A DNA stretch of 64,000 nt from Lineus longissimus (taxonomy: Eukaryota > Nemertea > Pilidiophora > Heteronemertea > Lineidae). Of the stretch, positions 40,762 through 54,561 are shown piece by piece. Position 1 is the stretch's first letter; each line of letters begins with the position of its first letter. The notes under the pieces are model-generated. The model ran no database searches. It was not told the DNA's origin and saw nothing but the letters and a program-made list of their open reading frames with translations. A program made the position numbers and the translations under genes. The stretch covers positions 17,097,808 to 17,161,807 of the forward strand of contig NC_088315.1 of NCBI RefSeq assembly GCF_910592395.1. Reading direction: 5' to 3'.

Positions 40762-43700
40762 AACTTTCAACGCGGTTCGATCAGCTCCTTCCTCCTCAAG
40801 CACGACACATCTCTCGGTCGACTCCAGTACGTGTTTATTTGGCATGACAACAAGAGCTCTCATCCAGATTGGCATTTGTCACATATCGTCATAGAAGATC
40901 TGTTCCTGGGGACAAGGTAGGAAAATGATGTCTTTGCTATCCTCGGTGAAGATTCTTTCGAAATCACCCAATCAATTTCATCTATCATTTTGCACGAATT
41001 AGCGAGGGAAAACCCTTCAACTCTGAACCACCACTTACCCATATACTAGTATGCTGAGAATTGTCAGTATTGCTGAAGTAAGCTCAATTTCAATTTCAGC
41101 AACGACTTCTTATGTAACCACTGGCTGACTAAGTCCAAAGGCGACCATCGCACGAACCGTCTCCTCCGGGTAACACATGCTGGCAACATCAGCGGCGTCT
41201 CACAGCTCCTCAGTCACCACTCCAAACGATTTATGTTCGACTCGAACTTATGGTTCTCTATATTTCACCGTCCGTACAAGAGCCGCGTTACGCGAGTCCA
41301 GCGTCTGTGTTGCTGCGCTGCAGCACTTTCTCTCATCATGCTGACGAACGCGATGTGGTTTGAGACTGGCCCGACCGGAAGTAGTTCCGCACTTCATATA
41401 GGTCCACTGCGGATTACCTTCCGGAGTGTGTTCATCGGCTTTATGTCCAGTTTGATAATATTTCCGCCGACCTTGGCATTGGTTCAGATATTATCAAGAA
41501 CACCATACAAACGGAATACAGTGCTGGTTGAAGTTATAAGAAAGCATCAAGTTGTCAAACCCATGCCAACCTTCTGCCGTGGTGGTGTAACATTATAGGT
41601 TACCTGCTGGTCATTGCGTGCATTCTCGGTGGGGCTTTCTTCGCATTTTTCACAGTCTGGAATGGGGAGGTGAGAAGTCTATAAAGTGGCTTTCATCATT
41701 GTTCGTCTCAGTGACCCAGAACATTGTTTTACTGGAAAGTATTGCCAAGGTAAATATGCTGTGGTTCGTGCCTTTTGCTGCAAAAGACGTATCGATTTCC
41801 CGTTGGTGTGAAAACGTGAGCAGGCTCATTTTACTGCCAGTAGTTGTCAGTTGCATGTATAAAGTAACATAAGCAATTGTAAAAGGCAGCAACCTTTTCT
41901 TTTGGTTGAACTTAATCGGGCTTTTCTGACACTTCTGAGGTTGTTCACCTCCTAATATAGTGTTTGACAGCTTATGGGGTGCATGGGTTGGAAATCTGAT
42001 GAAATATGATAGCTGAATATCAGATCGATAGGACTTGCTATGAAGTATGCATCCGCCTGTTGGGGAAACTCAGCAAACACAAAAGCAAAGTTGGACAAAG
42101 TCAAAAACCTGTGACTACAAATTATGCTTAGGGCAATCTAGACATCGCCAATGGAGGTGGTGGAAAAGACGTCATGCCAGATCTAGAGCCAATATGTTGA
42201 GACCAGAGAAATCTGTAGATCGTCACACATTCAACGCTAAGAATGAGAAATGTTCAATGAATTTGCTCACAAGATAAGTAAACACATTTTCCGAGCCATG
42301 CCCCTTATATATCACGGGTACAAGATCTTTCCAAGCTTGTTTTCGTTCTTGTGTCCTGAACCTCTTATATTATGTAACATCCCTTTGTTGTCTTATTCAA
42401 TCTAGATGCTCTGTTTCACCCTCGTTATGACTTGTATTCTACGGTTGCCTTCCGAAGCCGACGATAAGTCTGTTGAGGACGAATTCTTACTGACGGATGT
42501 CGCCGATGGCGAAAGTAACGTAGAGAGTAAGTATCAACCTAACAGAAGAACAACTCCCTCATTTCTCTCTTTCGGAAGCCTCAGAACGATCAGCTGATTA
42601 CGTTTTGGCCAGTTCGATCAAGTGTATAGGATGCCTTTAGCCCTTCCAGGGCTAAATAGACCAACAACGGACGTCACAACTTGCAGCGGGATGCTAGTTC
42701 ATTCAAATCGCGCGATATGGTATGCTTTTTATTCCGAGAGCACTTCCACGGGCAAAAAAATTTTAGTTCTCGCAAAAGACCATTTGGGACGCTATTATAA
42801 TTAGTGGCAGCCAAAACGTTGAAGTTTTTGCTATCTTCAAAATGAAAAATGGAAACCTTGCCTCAAGATGACCCCATCTCAAACGGCAAGCAACTCATCT
42901 TTTTCACTTGGTGGAGTGTTTTGTTGGTGAGGACACCAAGTACGAGAAACCTCGGTTTGATGTCCCATTCGATTGACAATGAAGGTTTTTGAAGTAAATA
43001 TATAAAGCTGGGGAAATCACAGCATCATTTTCTGTACTGTTTGGAGAGCCACTCGCTGGACAGCAAGCCAGAATGTGTATACGTAGCTTCTGTGGCCTTT
43101 ACACGGAAACACGGGAACATGTCTTTTTTGAGTGTACCTACACAACGTCAGTTTGGTTGCGATTGTCACGAGTGCAAATACAAGAGTAATAAATACATTG
43201 GGCACATTGCTAAGGTCCGGCGCTATGCATCCAGGAGCAACAGCGTATACATCTGTGATGATAATGTGCTCCCCTCGAAAGCTTAGTACATTTGTTTTTA
43301 TGAATTAGTTCGGCTCTTTTAACAAGTCGTTGTTTGGTAGGCCGGGCTTGCCCAAGAGTTACTTCCAAATGTATGTATACTTTCTGTCACTCTCATTTTA
43401 GTTCCACCCGTGCCAAACCTGCCAGAAAAACTTGACAACTGCCACGAGACCGACGCAGAGCGGAAAGTACGACAGGCGAAAGATAAGAAGTTGTTTACAA
43501 TAGCCCGCCAGACAGGGGTCCAGTTTCTGTACTTGGTTCTCCTGATGATTATCTGTAGCAGCAACAGAGGGAGTAATTTTTACCACCAAAACAAGGCGTT
43601 CAAGAATGCATTTGGACCACGGGTAGGTGAGAAAAATGCTTACGTGAAGTTACTTTGTGTCATGAACACCCGCTCTCACTAGCTAGGCTGAACCAGTCTT

Positions 43701-46700
43701 TGATCTTTTTTTTTCATCACGTCATTCCATTTCTTACTCCCTGTTATTCTTGTTATTGCTGTCAAACAGAATACCCTACGAAAACCTCCGTTAGAGGTCG
43801 CGTTAAGAAACTGGGTAACAATTATCTCGCCGCGTGTCGTTCACATGTGGCTGCTTGCTTATCACTCCTGTATTTGTGGTTCGATTTTAATAATTGCTTT
43901 AGTATTAAGCCATGTGAAGAACATGTTGTTTCGATAATTAAAGTTTTGCTTTCTATTCAAGACGTGCCTAGAAATAGCTTTCATCTTCAAGCAGGACTTT
44001 TTTACGATCTATTTGGTGTATAGAACTATAACTTGACATAATTCGCGTGGTGGGCAGACCTGAAGCATAAAACCTATTCTTGTTTCTTGTTATTCTTTCT
44101 TCATCTATTTTGTTGTCTAGGGCGAAGCTTTCGTCAATGGCCATGCAGACTTTGGGTATGTTTATAACTGGCTGAAGACTGCAGCAATACCCATGTTGTA
44201 TACGGATACATATTACAATGGCAAGGCGATGGACGCGCATGATCGTTTGTTTATGAATACCATAGATGGCCCTGCAAGACTGAGGCAGAAAAGGGTTAAG
44301 GAGGGTAGGTACCAGCAGTTAATATGCACGAGGGTCGATACAAATTTACGTATTTTCTGATGTATAACTGAACATCTTAGCATTGAAGCAAAAAAAACCA
44401 CCAAAGTTTAAACCTATGTACAAATGAATTTGGTGTTGTCTTCAAAAAAGTAGACAGCCTATCCTTCTATTCTCAAGATATCGTTTACCAATGTAATACG
44501 TTGGAAGTAATAACTGGGATATGAATGCAAGTCGTGACTAAAAACAGCAACATGTATTTCAAGTCTTAAAGAAAGACAGACATAAGTTTTATTGTCTTTG
44601 CCTTTTAGTCTTTTGTGTATGGGAGAACATCATCAGGAAGTGTGTCTACGAGTATGACCAGGGCGAAGCAGAAGAGGGTGACTTCCTAACATACTGGAGA
44701 CACCCAATCCAACGCCCGGTCGCAAAGTCACCATTCCTCCACACCCCTGCTCACAAAAACGACATCACATTCCCCGGAACATTCTCAACCTACAACGGCG
44801 GGGGATACGTAGCAGAATTCGGCGACAGTTCAAAAACTGCCCAACTCATCCTGGACCAGTTAAACGAAACGAACTGGCTGGACCGGCTAACCAGGGCAGT
44901 GTTTCTCGAAGCGACGATCTACAACGCCAATGTCAACTTGTTTTCATGTTTGAGGATATCGTTTGAGATGCCCGTCATTGGTGGCATATATAGCTCAAAG
45001 ACTGTTGAAAGTTTCAGGCCATACCCGTACCTGGACAATTGGGACCTGGTTCTCCTCATCCTGCAGATATTATGGGTGCTGGTCCTCTTCTATTTAGTGT
45101 ATGTGGAGGTTAACCTGGTGAGAGCCTTCGGAAGGCAATACGTGCAAGACGCGTGGTCGTACGTTCAGGTCTTGAACATACTGACGTCCTTTTCATCAGC
45201 AATCCTGTACGTCATACGGGTTGCCTTCGTCATCGGAGCGATTGAAGACGTCAAGAACAACGTGGGAGAATACGTCTCCTTCGACAAGATGCTACAGATT
45301 GATGAAGCATACACATCATCCTTAGCCATCATCTCATTCATCTGCATCATGCAAGTCCTCAAGCCACTCACACTGAACTATTTCTTCGCACTGCTCAAAA
45401 ATATCATGAAAAGATCCGCTCACACCATACTTTCCGCCTTCATTTTCTTGTTCTTTATGTGGATGGCTTTCGGGGCGAGCGCCTATGTCGTTCTTGTCCA
45501 CACCACTGCCGCAAGTTTCCGGACATTACCGCGCTCGCTCTGGACTCTCGTTCGCCTGACCATAGGAATTATAAAATTCCCAGAGGCAATGGGGGAAGAG
45601 ACGACCGTCAAACGTGTTTTATTCGTGTCATTCATGGTTGTATGCTACATCGTTCTTTTCAACCTGATTGTGACGATCTACTTGGAGATGTACACAGCAA
45701 TACGAGAGTTGAAAACCTTGGAGGGGTTCGACTACGAGCTGAATGAACACTTTTGGAAGCGGATCTACATGTTGCGTGATGCCTTTTTGAAGAAAGAGGA
45801 ATCGTCATGGTCTTGTGAAAGCAATAAAAATGGTATCAGTATGCTCGTACGCTCTAGTTGGTGGATATGGGAATTTGATGATTTATCTTGCGAAAGAGAT
45901 GAGGCGCATTTGGCGCCTTGAGCGTGTGGTATAGCACAAAATGGCGCAGTAGAAATATCCATTTTATTCGTGTAGCTTTTCTGCGCTGGACCTGTACTGC
46001 AGTGAAATGAAAAATGACAATAACTCTATTTTCTGCGATTGTGACATTTTACCAAATCATCAATCCAGATGAACATCATTCCCGACATCGTTTCTAATGG
46101 TCTGTTAGATATGTTGGATAATACAAAATTATTTGAAAATAGGTGTCCTTACACAATATCTCCATCTCTGACTTGAATTGATGGATAAAATTATCATGAA
46201 ATTACGATGATTTTACTTCACACCATATACAATATTATATAAGGTGGTAAAATTTATAATAACCCCGGTGTGACAGCGGATATAGTCCCCCTGGAGTCAT
46301 AGTCCGGTAGCATTGTATTTGATCAATTAAGCAGCATGATCCATTGTACCGCTAACCCTAACCAAAACATTTAGCAATGCGGGCTATTGTTACACGGACT
46401 ATCAGCCCTAGGACTACTATCCCTTGCACACCTGTACAGTTATAGCCCCTGTGTGCAATAGCGTGTACTGCCAGCTGCTTTCTTCACTGTAGAGGCTACA
46501 ATTGCACCGGGGCTATAACTGTACCACGACTTTACCCTTTCAAGGTTGTGAGACGTCAGGATGGGTTGGGTCGGGGCATGAGTGTATTTCCCCGCATAAC
46601 TACATCACAATTTGTGTCAATCAAGGTGAGGTGTTAGATCATCACAGAAATAACATTGCTGATGCTTTCCCCCTGGGTTTATTGCGTTTATAGCGAAATG

Positions 46701-48780
46701 ATCTCCTGAACTGTTCAACATGACAAATTGTTTCGTTATCACAGGTGCTGCTGACAAGACTGCCTCGGATGAATCTTTGCGGCGGAGGAAAGAACAGCTA
46801 CATAAAATGGCCAACATGGTATGTAATGGAGTTTGCATAATTTTCTTCGGCTGCTTCGGCTCTTCGTTTACAAATTATATTTGTTCGTACTAAATAAGCC
46901 AGTGCTCAAATATTTGTTAAAATTCATAAATGTTTCAGGATGGCTATTCCTGTCAAATACACAGGCAAAAGTGTCCATGCATGGATCTATAACGTGTGTT
47001 AATTATCAACGTTGCATCCATGGGCCGATCCAAGGATAGATGATGGAAAATCCCCATCATAGATCCATGGATGGAACCCACGGTCGTATCTACGATGGGT
47101 CCATCATTGATCCATGGATGGAATCGATATAATGTTTTTGACGGGCCATCAAAGAAAGTGAACTTTTCATATTTTCCAGAATTTAGAAAATGGTTACCCA
47201 AATGAGTTTGTATTCGCTGCATACGTTCATTTTATGGGACCCTACGTCAGTGGGCCAATGATGTAACTGCCATCAGCGGATAGTCCACGGGCGATCAGTA
47301 TAGAATCTATGATGGGATACCGTTGTAAAACATGGTTAGAGACAATTATCATAGACCCATCCATGAGCCCATCAATGATCCATGCACGTAGACTTTTGCC
47401 TGTGCAGAAACTTGTCTTGGAGCAATCTTAGCTATCTTGACTGGCTGCGCACACGTATTTGGCTTATATTTACGTTGGTATCTAAGCTAACGGCTGGCTC
47501 TTGCTCCTTGCCTTGTCCATGCATGTTGTTAAATTTCTTGTTTAGTTTCGCTACGAATCAATAGCAAAAATGAACTTAGAAGTTCAGGTGTTACGCATTA
47601 AAGGGGCAACTTGGACGTGGATTTACCTAGCAAGGAGGATAATGCCCCTGCTTGACACCATGCGTCGCCACTTATAGGATCAAACTAATGCTGATCTCTT
47701 ATTATGAATTTTGCAACTGTTGCAAGTCAGATTTGGACATGACTCGCGGGTTTCAGCCCATGGTTATACCCTGTTCCCTAGTGAATTGTTTATAACTGTT
47801 CAATGGATTCTCCAACCCTTTTTTGGAGAAGTCACGGTACTGCTGGAAGCAATTTATGTGCAAGAAACCAACATATATTATGCCCAAGTTATCCCTTTAA
47901 GTGTCGCATTCGCAGTTGATCAAGACACGGATCTATAAGGAAGGGTGGCGGGTGATTACATGATAAGCTGTCACTACCCCTTCTAATTTCCTGAGCCACT
48001 GCAAAATTAGTCAACGCAATAAGTCATGCACGAGCAGAATGGCGTACGAAAAAAATTCGTTGAATCGCCACAGTGTTGACCTCCCAGTAACGTATTTCTC
48101 CTCAGATGAACACAACGTTATATGACGCCTTCACAAAATACGATAAAGAGATAGAAGTCTTGAAAAACGAGGTAAAAAATGTTAGGAGGGTCTCGGATCA
48201 CACAGGCGAGAAACTGCAAGCGTCTAAGGATACCATCGGGGAGACGAAACAGACACTTGCAGACATCCAGGAGAGGATCTATGCGGCATTGGCAAAGCAG
48301 TCCGAAAGACTCAGCTTCAGGGAGCGCTGGGAGTGGAGGGCTGAAAACAGGTATGAACATAGTCACGAAAATTCCAGCTTCCGATTAGAATCGTCTTCTT
48401 TGGAGTGCCCGATATCCTGGTGACCTCTGACGTTACTGAGGATCGGCAAGGCTCGGGGCTCGAATAAAGGCACAGCGAAAATCATCTGTCTAGTGTGAAT
48501 TTACATGCAGCTAGTTCTCGATTGAATCCTGACGGATTATGGAATATGGTTCTAAAGCTTTCACGACTTTCAAAAGCTCATAATCGAATCCTTTTTTGAT
48601 CGGATATTCTATCCTAGGACATTTCAAACTTCACTACACTTGGCTGATATATAGAATAAGTTAGCTAATATTTACCCTTTCAGAGACAATGACCAAGTAC
48701 ACGTGGAAATGGAAAATGAAAATGAAAAGAAACGCGTTCAAAATGGCCTGAATCACACTCGTCAAGGCTTTGCCTGTTAA
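40762..48780 (+). CDS. Polycystin-1-like channel gene, last nine exons
   Basis: Exons: 40,762-40,916; 41,100-41,749; 42,406-42,526; 43,402-43,622; 44,121-44,304; 44,609-45,832; 46,745-46,818; 48,106-48,350; 48,684-48,780. All junctions are GT-AG and phases match. Exon 1 is the second half of a PLAT domain (RLQYVFIWHDN..., HPDWHLSHIVIEDL). Exon 2 holds the first transmembrane helices (SKRFMFDSNLWFSIFHRP, LLPWWCNIIGYLL). Exons 4-6 give the polycystin (TOP) domain and the TRP-like channel helices (WENIIRKCVYEYD to IVTIYLEMYTAI). Exons 8-9 encode a C-terminal coiled coil and acidic tail. Exon 2 changes frame twice (between 41,520 and 41,571, and near 41,660). Upstream exons (PLAT start, GAIN, ectodomain) are not seen before 40,762, where transposons begin. 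Membrane cation channel/receptor subunit by family. Confidence 0.88.
43041..43200 (+). mobile_element. LINE reverse-transcriptase C-terminal fragment in intron
   Basis: In intron 3 of the polycystin gene. A frame reads TREHVFFECTYTTSVW, the zinc-knuckle (zf-RVT) end of many LINE proteins. Boundaries not defined. Confidence 0.5.
46960..47404. mobile_element. MITE in polycystin intron 7
   Basis: Terminal inverted repeats start CACAGGCAAAAGTGTCC and end as the reverse complement (ACTTTTGCCTGTG). The interior is rich in CCATGGATC palindromes. No coding. Target duplication not clear. Confidence 0.7.
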
Positions 48781-49050
48781 AGAGCAGCTGAATATTGTGT
48801 CGACAACTTTACTGTTCAAATTATTTGACGACAATTTGAACTAGGTACCATATGCACTTTTTAAGGCCCCTTTGAAATCTTTCCGCGCTAATGAGATGGT
48901 ACCTAATCTCTGCAGGCATCAAGAGTGTCTGCGGGAAAGGAGACGCAATTGCCAGGTGCTATGTGATATTGTATTTACCTTGCGCCACCCTGCTCAGATT
49001 GTTTTGCCAAATCTACTCCTCAGCACATAGCACTTGTGCTGTAAAGAATG
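48781..49050. other. Spacer after polycystin gene
   Basis: No gene seen. Separates the polycystin stop from the inner edge of the right arm. Confidence 0.5.
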
Positions 49051-49591
49051 TAAACACTAAGACTCTAACAGAGGCGTTTGTATCGTCCCGTTCAATCGCT
49101 TAAAATGACAGCGACAACAAACAAACATGTTCTGCTAATTACGTTTTGTGTTTAATTGGAATAATGTAACACAATCTTAGAAAGCTCATGGAACTATTTA
49201 TATGCAGGGACGTATCGACCACACCCGTGTCGTGTGGCTGCGCAATGCCAACCTAGACAATGAAAACAACATGAAAGCACTCCCAAAATCGCGACGAAAA
49301 CAATCTGAAAAGAAACTTTTTTTACCAGAACAATTGCGAGTCTACTTTGCTAGGAGCATGAGGTAGAAAGAACATTATGCTGAGAGTAATATGCAAGCAA
49401 ATATTTGAGATGCCAGTGGCTAACGAACTTGAGCTCAGTTGAATGACAGATAATGCCTTCCGCAAAATGCATTTCTATGCATCTGGCAAAGAAACGGTCT
49501 TCATGAGTTCGGCGTTGGCGGGAGGAGTGACAAAGCGACCGACCACCAGCACCGGAGAATCGACCTTGTCTCGGGCCTCCACACACGGCGT

Positions 49592-50709
49592 TTAGGGTAT
49601 AATGACATATCGACTGCTGAACGTTTTGATCTTGAAAGGCTTGTTATTATCACATTCTTCCTTTATGTCATATTTCATATGACAGCTTGATCCTCTGAAA
49701 GTAAATTCCTCGCACGTCTTCGAGTTTTCCCGCTCACTTTCTCGGCTAATGTGTCCGCATTCAAGTCGTGAACGCGCAAGTTTGATTGTCACCAACTCGG
49801 TCAATGTATCTCGTAGTCTGCGTTTAGCGAAAATAATGTTTAAGGCTGCTTGAGCTAGGCCGGGAAGAAAGAAAATAAGAAAAGTTAGAATGATCGCAGA
49901 ATCGTGATATTGCGTAATGTCCTATTGAATTTGAGGCACATTTACTTTTAGAAGCTACTGCTGTCGTTTTGAGTTAAAAGAAGTTATTGAATGTATTCAG
50001 GCTTTGCCCAATACTTGTCTATTGTCATTAAACAAAGTCCGCTGGCATCTTGACCTAAATTCCTATTGTTCTGCTGTCTAAGCAAAGGGTTATCAGGGCA
50101 AATATTGATAACATCGCGATCGACCCTCAGGAAACAGCTCTCATGGAGGTCGAAAGCCTAAACTAACAGGTGGAAATAAACGTACAAGCTAAACGGTCTC
50201 CTGTGGATGCTCTTACCATTGCTTGCCCGGTACATGCTCTCGATATGACGAGGACTCAGCGTATAAGAAAACACTTGCAACATTGACATCAACCCTACGA
50301 AATACCCGTCGTTTCCTGCAGAGTTGCTTCCCAATGTTATTGGAAATGGATGTCCCGCATACGCATCATGACTAGCGCTCGCATCTTGTACTTTCCCGTT
50401 GACAAAAATACGGAAAATATTTCTCTGACGATCTGCTGTTACTGCTAAAAATATCCAGTGTTGACTTCCGAAATCGATGATAGTGACGTGTTTTGTTACA
50501 GGGCTAGCTCTCACTCTTACATGCGGATTATAAATTACTCCGCAATTTCGATTCCATTTCACTCCTATCTGAGTTTGTCTCAGCCAGATCGAAAAAAAGG
50601 AACACTTATGTAAACAATCGAAAATATACGCTGTTTGGTCTGGGCATCGGACACGAAAGAATATCGTAAAGGAGATTTGCGTCAACGGGTCGATGTCTAT
50701 GGGCGGCAT
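49592..50709 (-). CDS. Two-exon LamG/pentraxin-fold-like protein, right copy
   Basis: Mirror copy of the gene at 12,140-13,255. Exon 1 is 50,217-50,709 and exon 2 is 49,592-49,845, giving 248 residues. Splice sites, phase, TATA box and stop are conserved. The beta-sandwich exon differs at roughly one residue in five, with a two-residue length change in the RVRASPVTKH region; replacement changes outnumber silent ones. Exon 2 has about six base differences, five silent, so it is under protein-level constraint. Both copies point towards the loop centre. Function unknown. Confidence 0.78.
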
Positions 50710-50784
50710 TCCAACCCAGTGTTTGCGTTCGAAAAGTGAAAGGACAGTGCCAAACCGTGAAGACCTAATGTATTCGGCTCCACG

Positions 50785-50791
50785 TTTTATA
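50785..50791 (-). promoter_or_regulatory. TATA box of right LamG-like gene
   Basis: TATAAAA on the minus strand, same spacing to the ATG as in the left copy, with a conserved ACGTGGAGCCGAATACA context. Confidence 0.7.
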
Positions 50792-53164
50792 CTTGAATGT
50801 CAAAGATGATAAAAAAGATTTATACGCATCAGTGCTGATTGATATGAAACAGGAAAATAGAGAGGGTGACACTTTTTTCATGACTTGCCATTTTTGGTCC
50901 GGAGGCCCGATACAATTAATAAGCTTTCGGCAGTACCTTTGCCTTCATAATAGGTATGAGAAGGCTGGGAGAAAATGCTTTATCAATATACGTATTTATG
51001 ATATTACAATTCAATGAAATAAGGTAAATGCGCTTACAGTCGTTGAGCAGACGATAATCCAAACGGCGACAGGGAAAGCCCTTCACCTCGATAGAGTTTG
51101 TTTTCTTCCAAACATGCCAAACTGCGTCCGTCCTCCTTTCGCAATATCGAACTCTAGTTATTGAAGACGTCATTCTGCCCCTGCTTGAATTGGCCACCAT
51201 TATTTCCGAATGTGCAGGAGGCTTTACTCGGATCCAGTTGGGATTGAAATCGGAAAAGCGTAATACATGTGATTCTGTCATTTTCGTCATTTTTGCCATT
51301 TATGTGTTATCAAGGATAGGAACCACTTCTCCATAATGGATGGTGACTGGGCAGCCGACCCATTGCTAATAATGCCCTTAATAATGCCATTGGTCCTTTA
51401 ACGTTACAAACTTGGAACAAATGACTAGCCTACTACACTTAATTACACTTACCTGATTCTTTTATCAGTGCCGTCAAGTCGGTAAACAAATGCTGAAAAA
51501 TATCTAAAATGGGCGTCTCCCAGATTAGTGACAAACTGCCCCCCCCCGAAATGGGCGGTTTTCATTCGTCAAGCCAAAAATCACATGACAAGTACACGTT
51601 CAAATACTACCATGTGACGTTTGACGTCACAAATCAGAATGCGCGTGGTGATTGGTTGATTTGAAAATATGGCATGCACGGGGCTATCACTGTCGCATAA
51701 ACAGTGCTGGCATCGCCGATCCACCCTCTAGACAGTTATTATCAGAATAGCTCCGCTTACGGACATTACATTGCAAAATACACTACCAAGGTGTGCTTCC
51801 GTCTGCGCAGTTGCTCAATTATGGTCAACTGTATTTAGAGGGTAGGCACAGTGTCAGTGTGTGGTGTAAACTGCGTGTGGGGGTCTGAAATTGTTGGTTT
51901 CACTTTGAAATACTTTTCGATGTCAAGATATTGAAACTGCTAGAACTAAAGGTGGCTTCTGGAATAAATGTAGTACAGATCTTCAGTAAACAAATTGTGC
52001 ATTTATTTTTAGTTATTTAATATAAAACACAGTGCATGCCTAGGTTGCAGAACTCCGATGAGATTCCACGAGATTCTCAGGACCTATTTTAATTACACGC
52101 AAAATGCACAACCTTTACAAGGTTCTTGCAAGAGTATTTATCATGTTGATAGTTAAGATCAAAGCAGAATTATACGCTAATTCACTCACACCACGTAGTT
52201 AAAAAGAATCAAGGCCCGCTCGCACCTCGACCTAAATTACCATCATTTAACTGTCTTATCAACGGGTTACCATGGAAATTCATGATAACATCGACCCCAC
52301 AAAACAGCTGTAATGGCGGTCGATAGACCTCGTTCGGCTGCAGCAAAAATGCCTTCTTCGAGAGACTCCATCAGTAAAGTTTGGAATTGCCTGTCACTTG
52401 TGCTCGGAGAAATCTAATTAGCAGGTCAACCATCCTCACATAATTGTATCAAGGCACCCAGTACTAGCTATTTTAGATGTCTCATCATCCAACTTCGCAT
52501 TACTTTGTCAAACAATGCCCCTGAATGACCCGTTTCAAATGTAAGCCCATAAGACTTCTCAAGGCTTCTGTATTATGTCTTCGGGCTTTTACATCGCTCA
52601 TTGCACCTTTATAATAAGTTCAGAATTATATTGCAATTGACTTTTTTAATTTAGATTGGTTAAGCTTCTTCTAAGATTTGACTCAGTTTTTTGAAAAATT
52701 TATGGTGACGTCATCATTTGACGGCAAAATAAGGCTCGATATAGTCATTGGACGTCATTGGGGTAATTGATGATATTTCTGACTAGATATAATGACTCGC
52801 AGAGACCATGTTTCTATGTGAGTGTGTGTAATACATTTATAGGGTGAAAACTCAATAATAAAAGTGTTATGAGGCTTCAAAGGCATGTTTGCGGCCATTT
52901 TGAATCTATGCAACGTAGGCCCTTTCCCCAGCCAAAAAATCAGAGAATTTTAGATATATTGAAGAGGATGATACCGCAAAAAATGATACCCAAAAAAAAC
53001 TTTTCGGTTGGACCTTATTTTGATTAGACTATGTGGTACTGTGTTATACTGTGAGAATACTGGAAATATTGCCACATAATAACAAACGGTTACCAATGTT
53101 CCGGATCATTTGATACAATGCATTGCACCGACTCATGATACTTGAAGTATCCTACCAATATATC
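50792..53164. other. Shared non-coding arm sequence
   Basis: Mirror of about 9,440-12,057 without the retro-fragment found there. No gene recognised. Confidence 0.5.
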
Positions 53165-53237
53165 TCATTCTATGTCATAACATGCCCTATATTCTGAAAT
53201 ATATTGTAACATACAAGTCATCATTTCAACCCATTCC

Positions 53238-53528
53238 GTGCATTGCCATTCGGCAAATGCAATTGAACGTAATGTACACGAATCTGAAATGTACATGCAG
53301 ACGCATGTGAAACTTATTAACATGATCGGTAATAACTTTAGGAATCTAAACGCGATTTTCACCCTGGGTGCGTATTTACGTGCCACATGCTATTACTCAC
53401 TGGAAGAATTAAGATGTCTTATATTCTCCTCAACTTTGGCGGGGACGGTTAAACTGTTAAAAACCCAACAGCAGAAAATAAAGTACATGTATCTAGCAGT
53501 ACTTAGACCAGTCATGCTGTATTATTAA
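53238..53528 (+). other. Small ORF conserved with 9,077-9,385
   Basis: 96 residues; central block NMIGNNFRNLNAIFTLGAYL is identical in the two arms apart from the first residues. No known domain and no splice or promoter evidence. Confidence 0.25.
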
Positions 53529-54561
53529 CAGGCCTTTTGATTGACTCATGAGGATAAGATTAGTGGCAAATCAGTGGTAACATTGTCCCAGACAAATGAG
53601 CTGATACGGCTGATATTTAGAGTGGCCTAATTTATAGTTGTTGCATTGTCCTTGTCTATTTTATTGGTGACGCCCAACTGCTCGATCAGGTTTTTGCTAC
53701 AAATGATTGATCAATGAGGCAGGAGCAAAAATTATGACCATATATTATAGTATTGTCATAACCCTCTTGATGCATTAAAATTATTATAACAATACAGTGC
53801 ATTTTAAATGCGTTGCACAGTTCCGGCTGTTTTTATCCGTCGGCCACGGGTAGATAAGAATATAACAAATAACAGATTGAAATAATAACAAGAAGAAGGG
53901 CAAAATGAGGCCGCCAGTAGAAGTCGTTTGTATAGCAAGAACTGTCTGGTGGGTTTCTTTACCAAATAAAAGGTAATTTCTTGCAGTTTTCTGGTTGAAC
54001 ACGCAGAACACGAAGAATCCACCCTTTCTCATTTAAGATGGCCGCCAAAACACTAAAAACGTCGGGTGTACGTCGTACGTCAGGGTCACTTAGGATATCA
54101 GTCATTGTGATAGGAAAGCAGAGCAAAGTAAATTTTGATGTACAGCGTAGTTGGAGAGAAATATGTTCGTTGTTCTTGGCTAACACAAAGGATATCAGAG
54201 ACACAGATGCGGCTAGCTTCAGAGTTAAAAGTCGCGAAAGATCAGAATTATAGCTTGCTGTAAACTCGAATTATGGTGATTATTAAATCCGCCAATCAAA
54301 ACATCACATCTCCTGAATTAGGGCAAGAGCAGACAACCGATCAGAGAGCTATAATTGTAACGCATTGCTCTCAGGGACGACCTGGTCGAAGTATTACATC
54401 AAAGCGATGTATTGTACTTATTGAATTACTTATTTTTGAAATGATTACAATGACTAAAATGTTTGGAATATCGAGTCTTTGTCAAAACGTGAAGCAAATC
54501 AATACCTTCCTTGAATCAATGGTTATTTTGGTTGGAAACAGTTCATATAATGAAGAATATA
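53529..54561. other. Shared non-coding arm sequence
   Basis: Mirror of 7,300-8,060 and of 8,971-9,076. No gene recognised. Confidence 0.5.

Noticed and set aside
42600-42990. Extra polycystin exon
   Set aside because: No acceptor-donor pair with matching phase, and exon 42,406-42,526 joins directly to 43,402 in phase.
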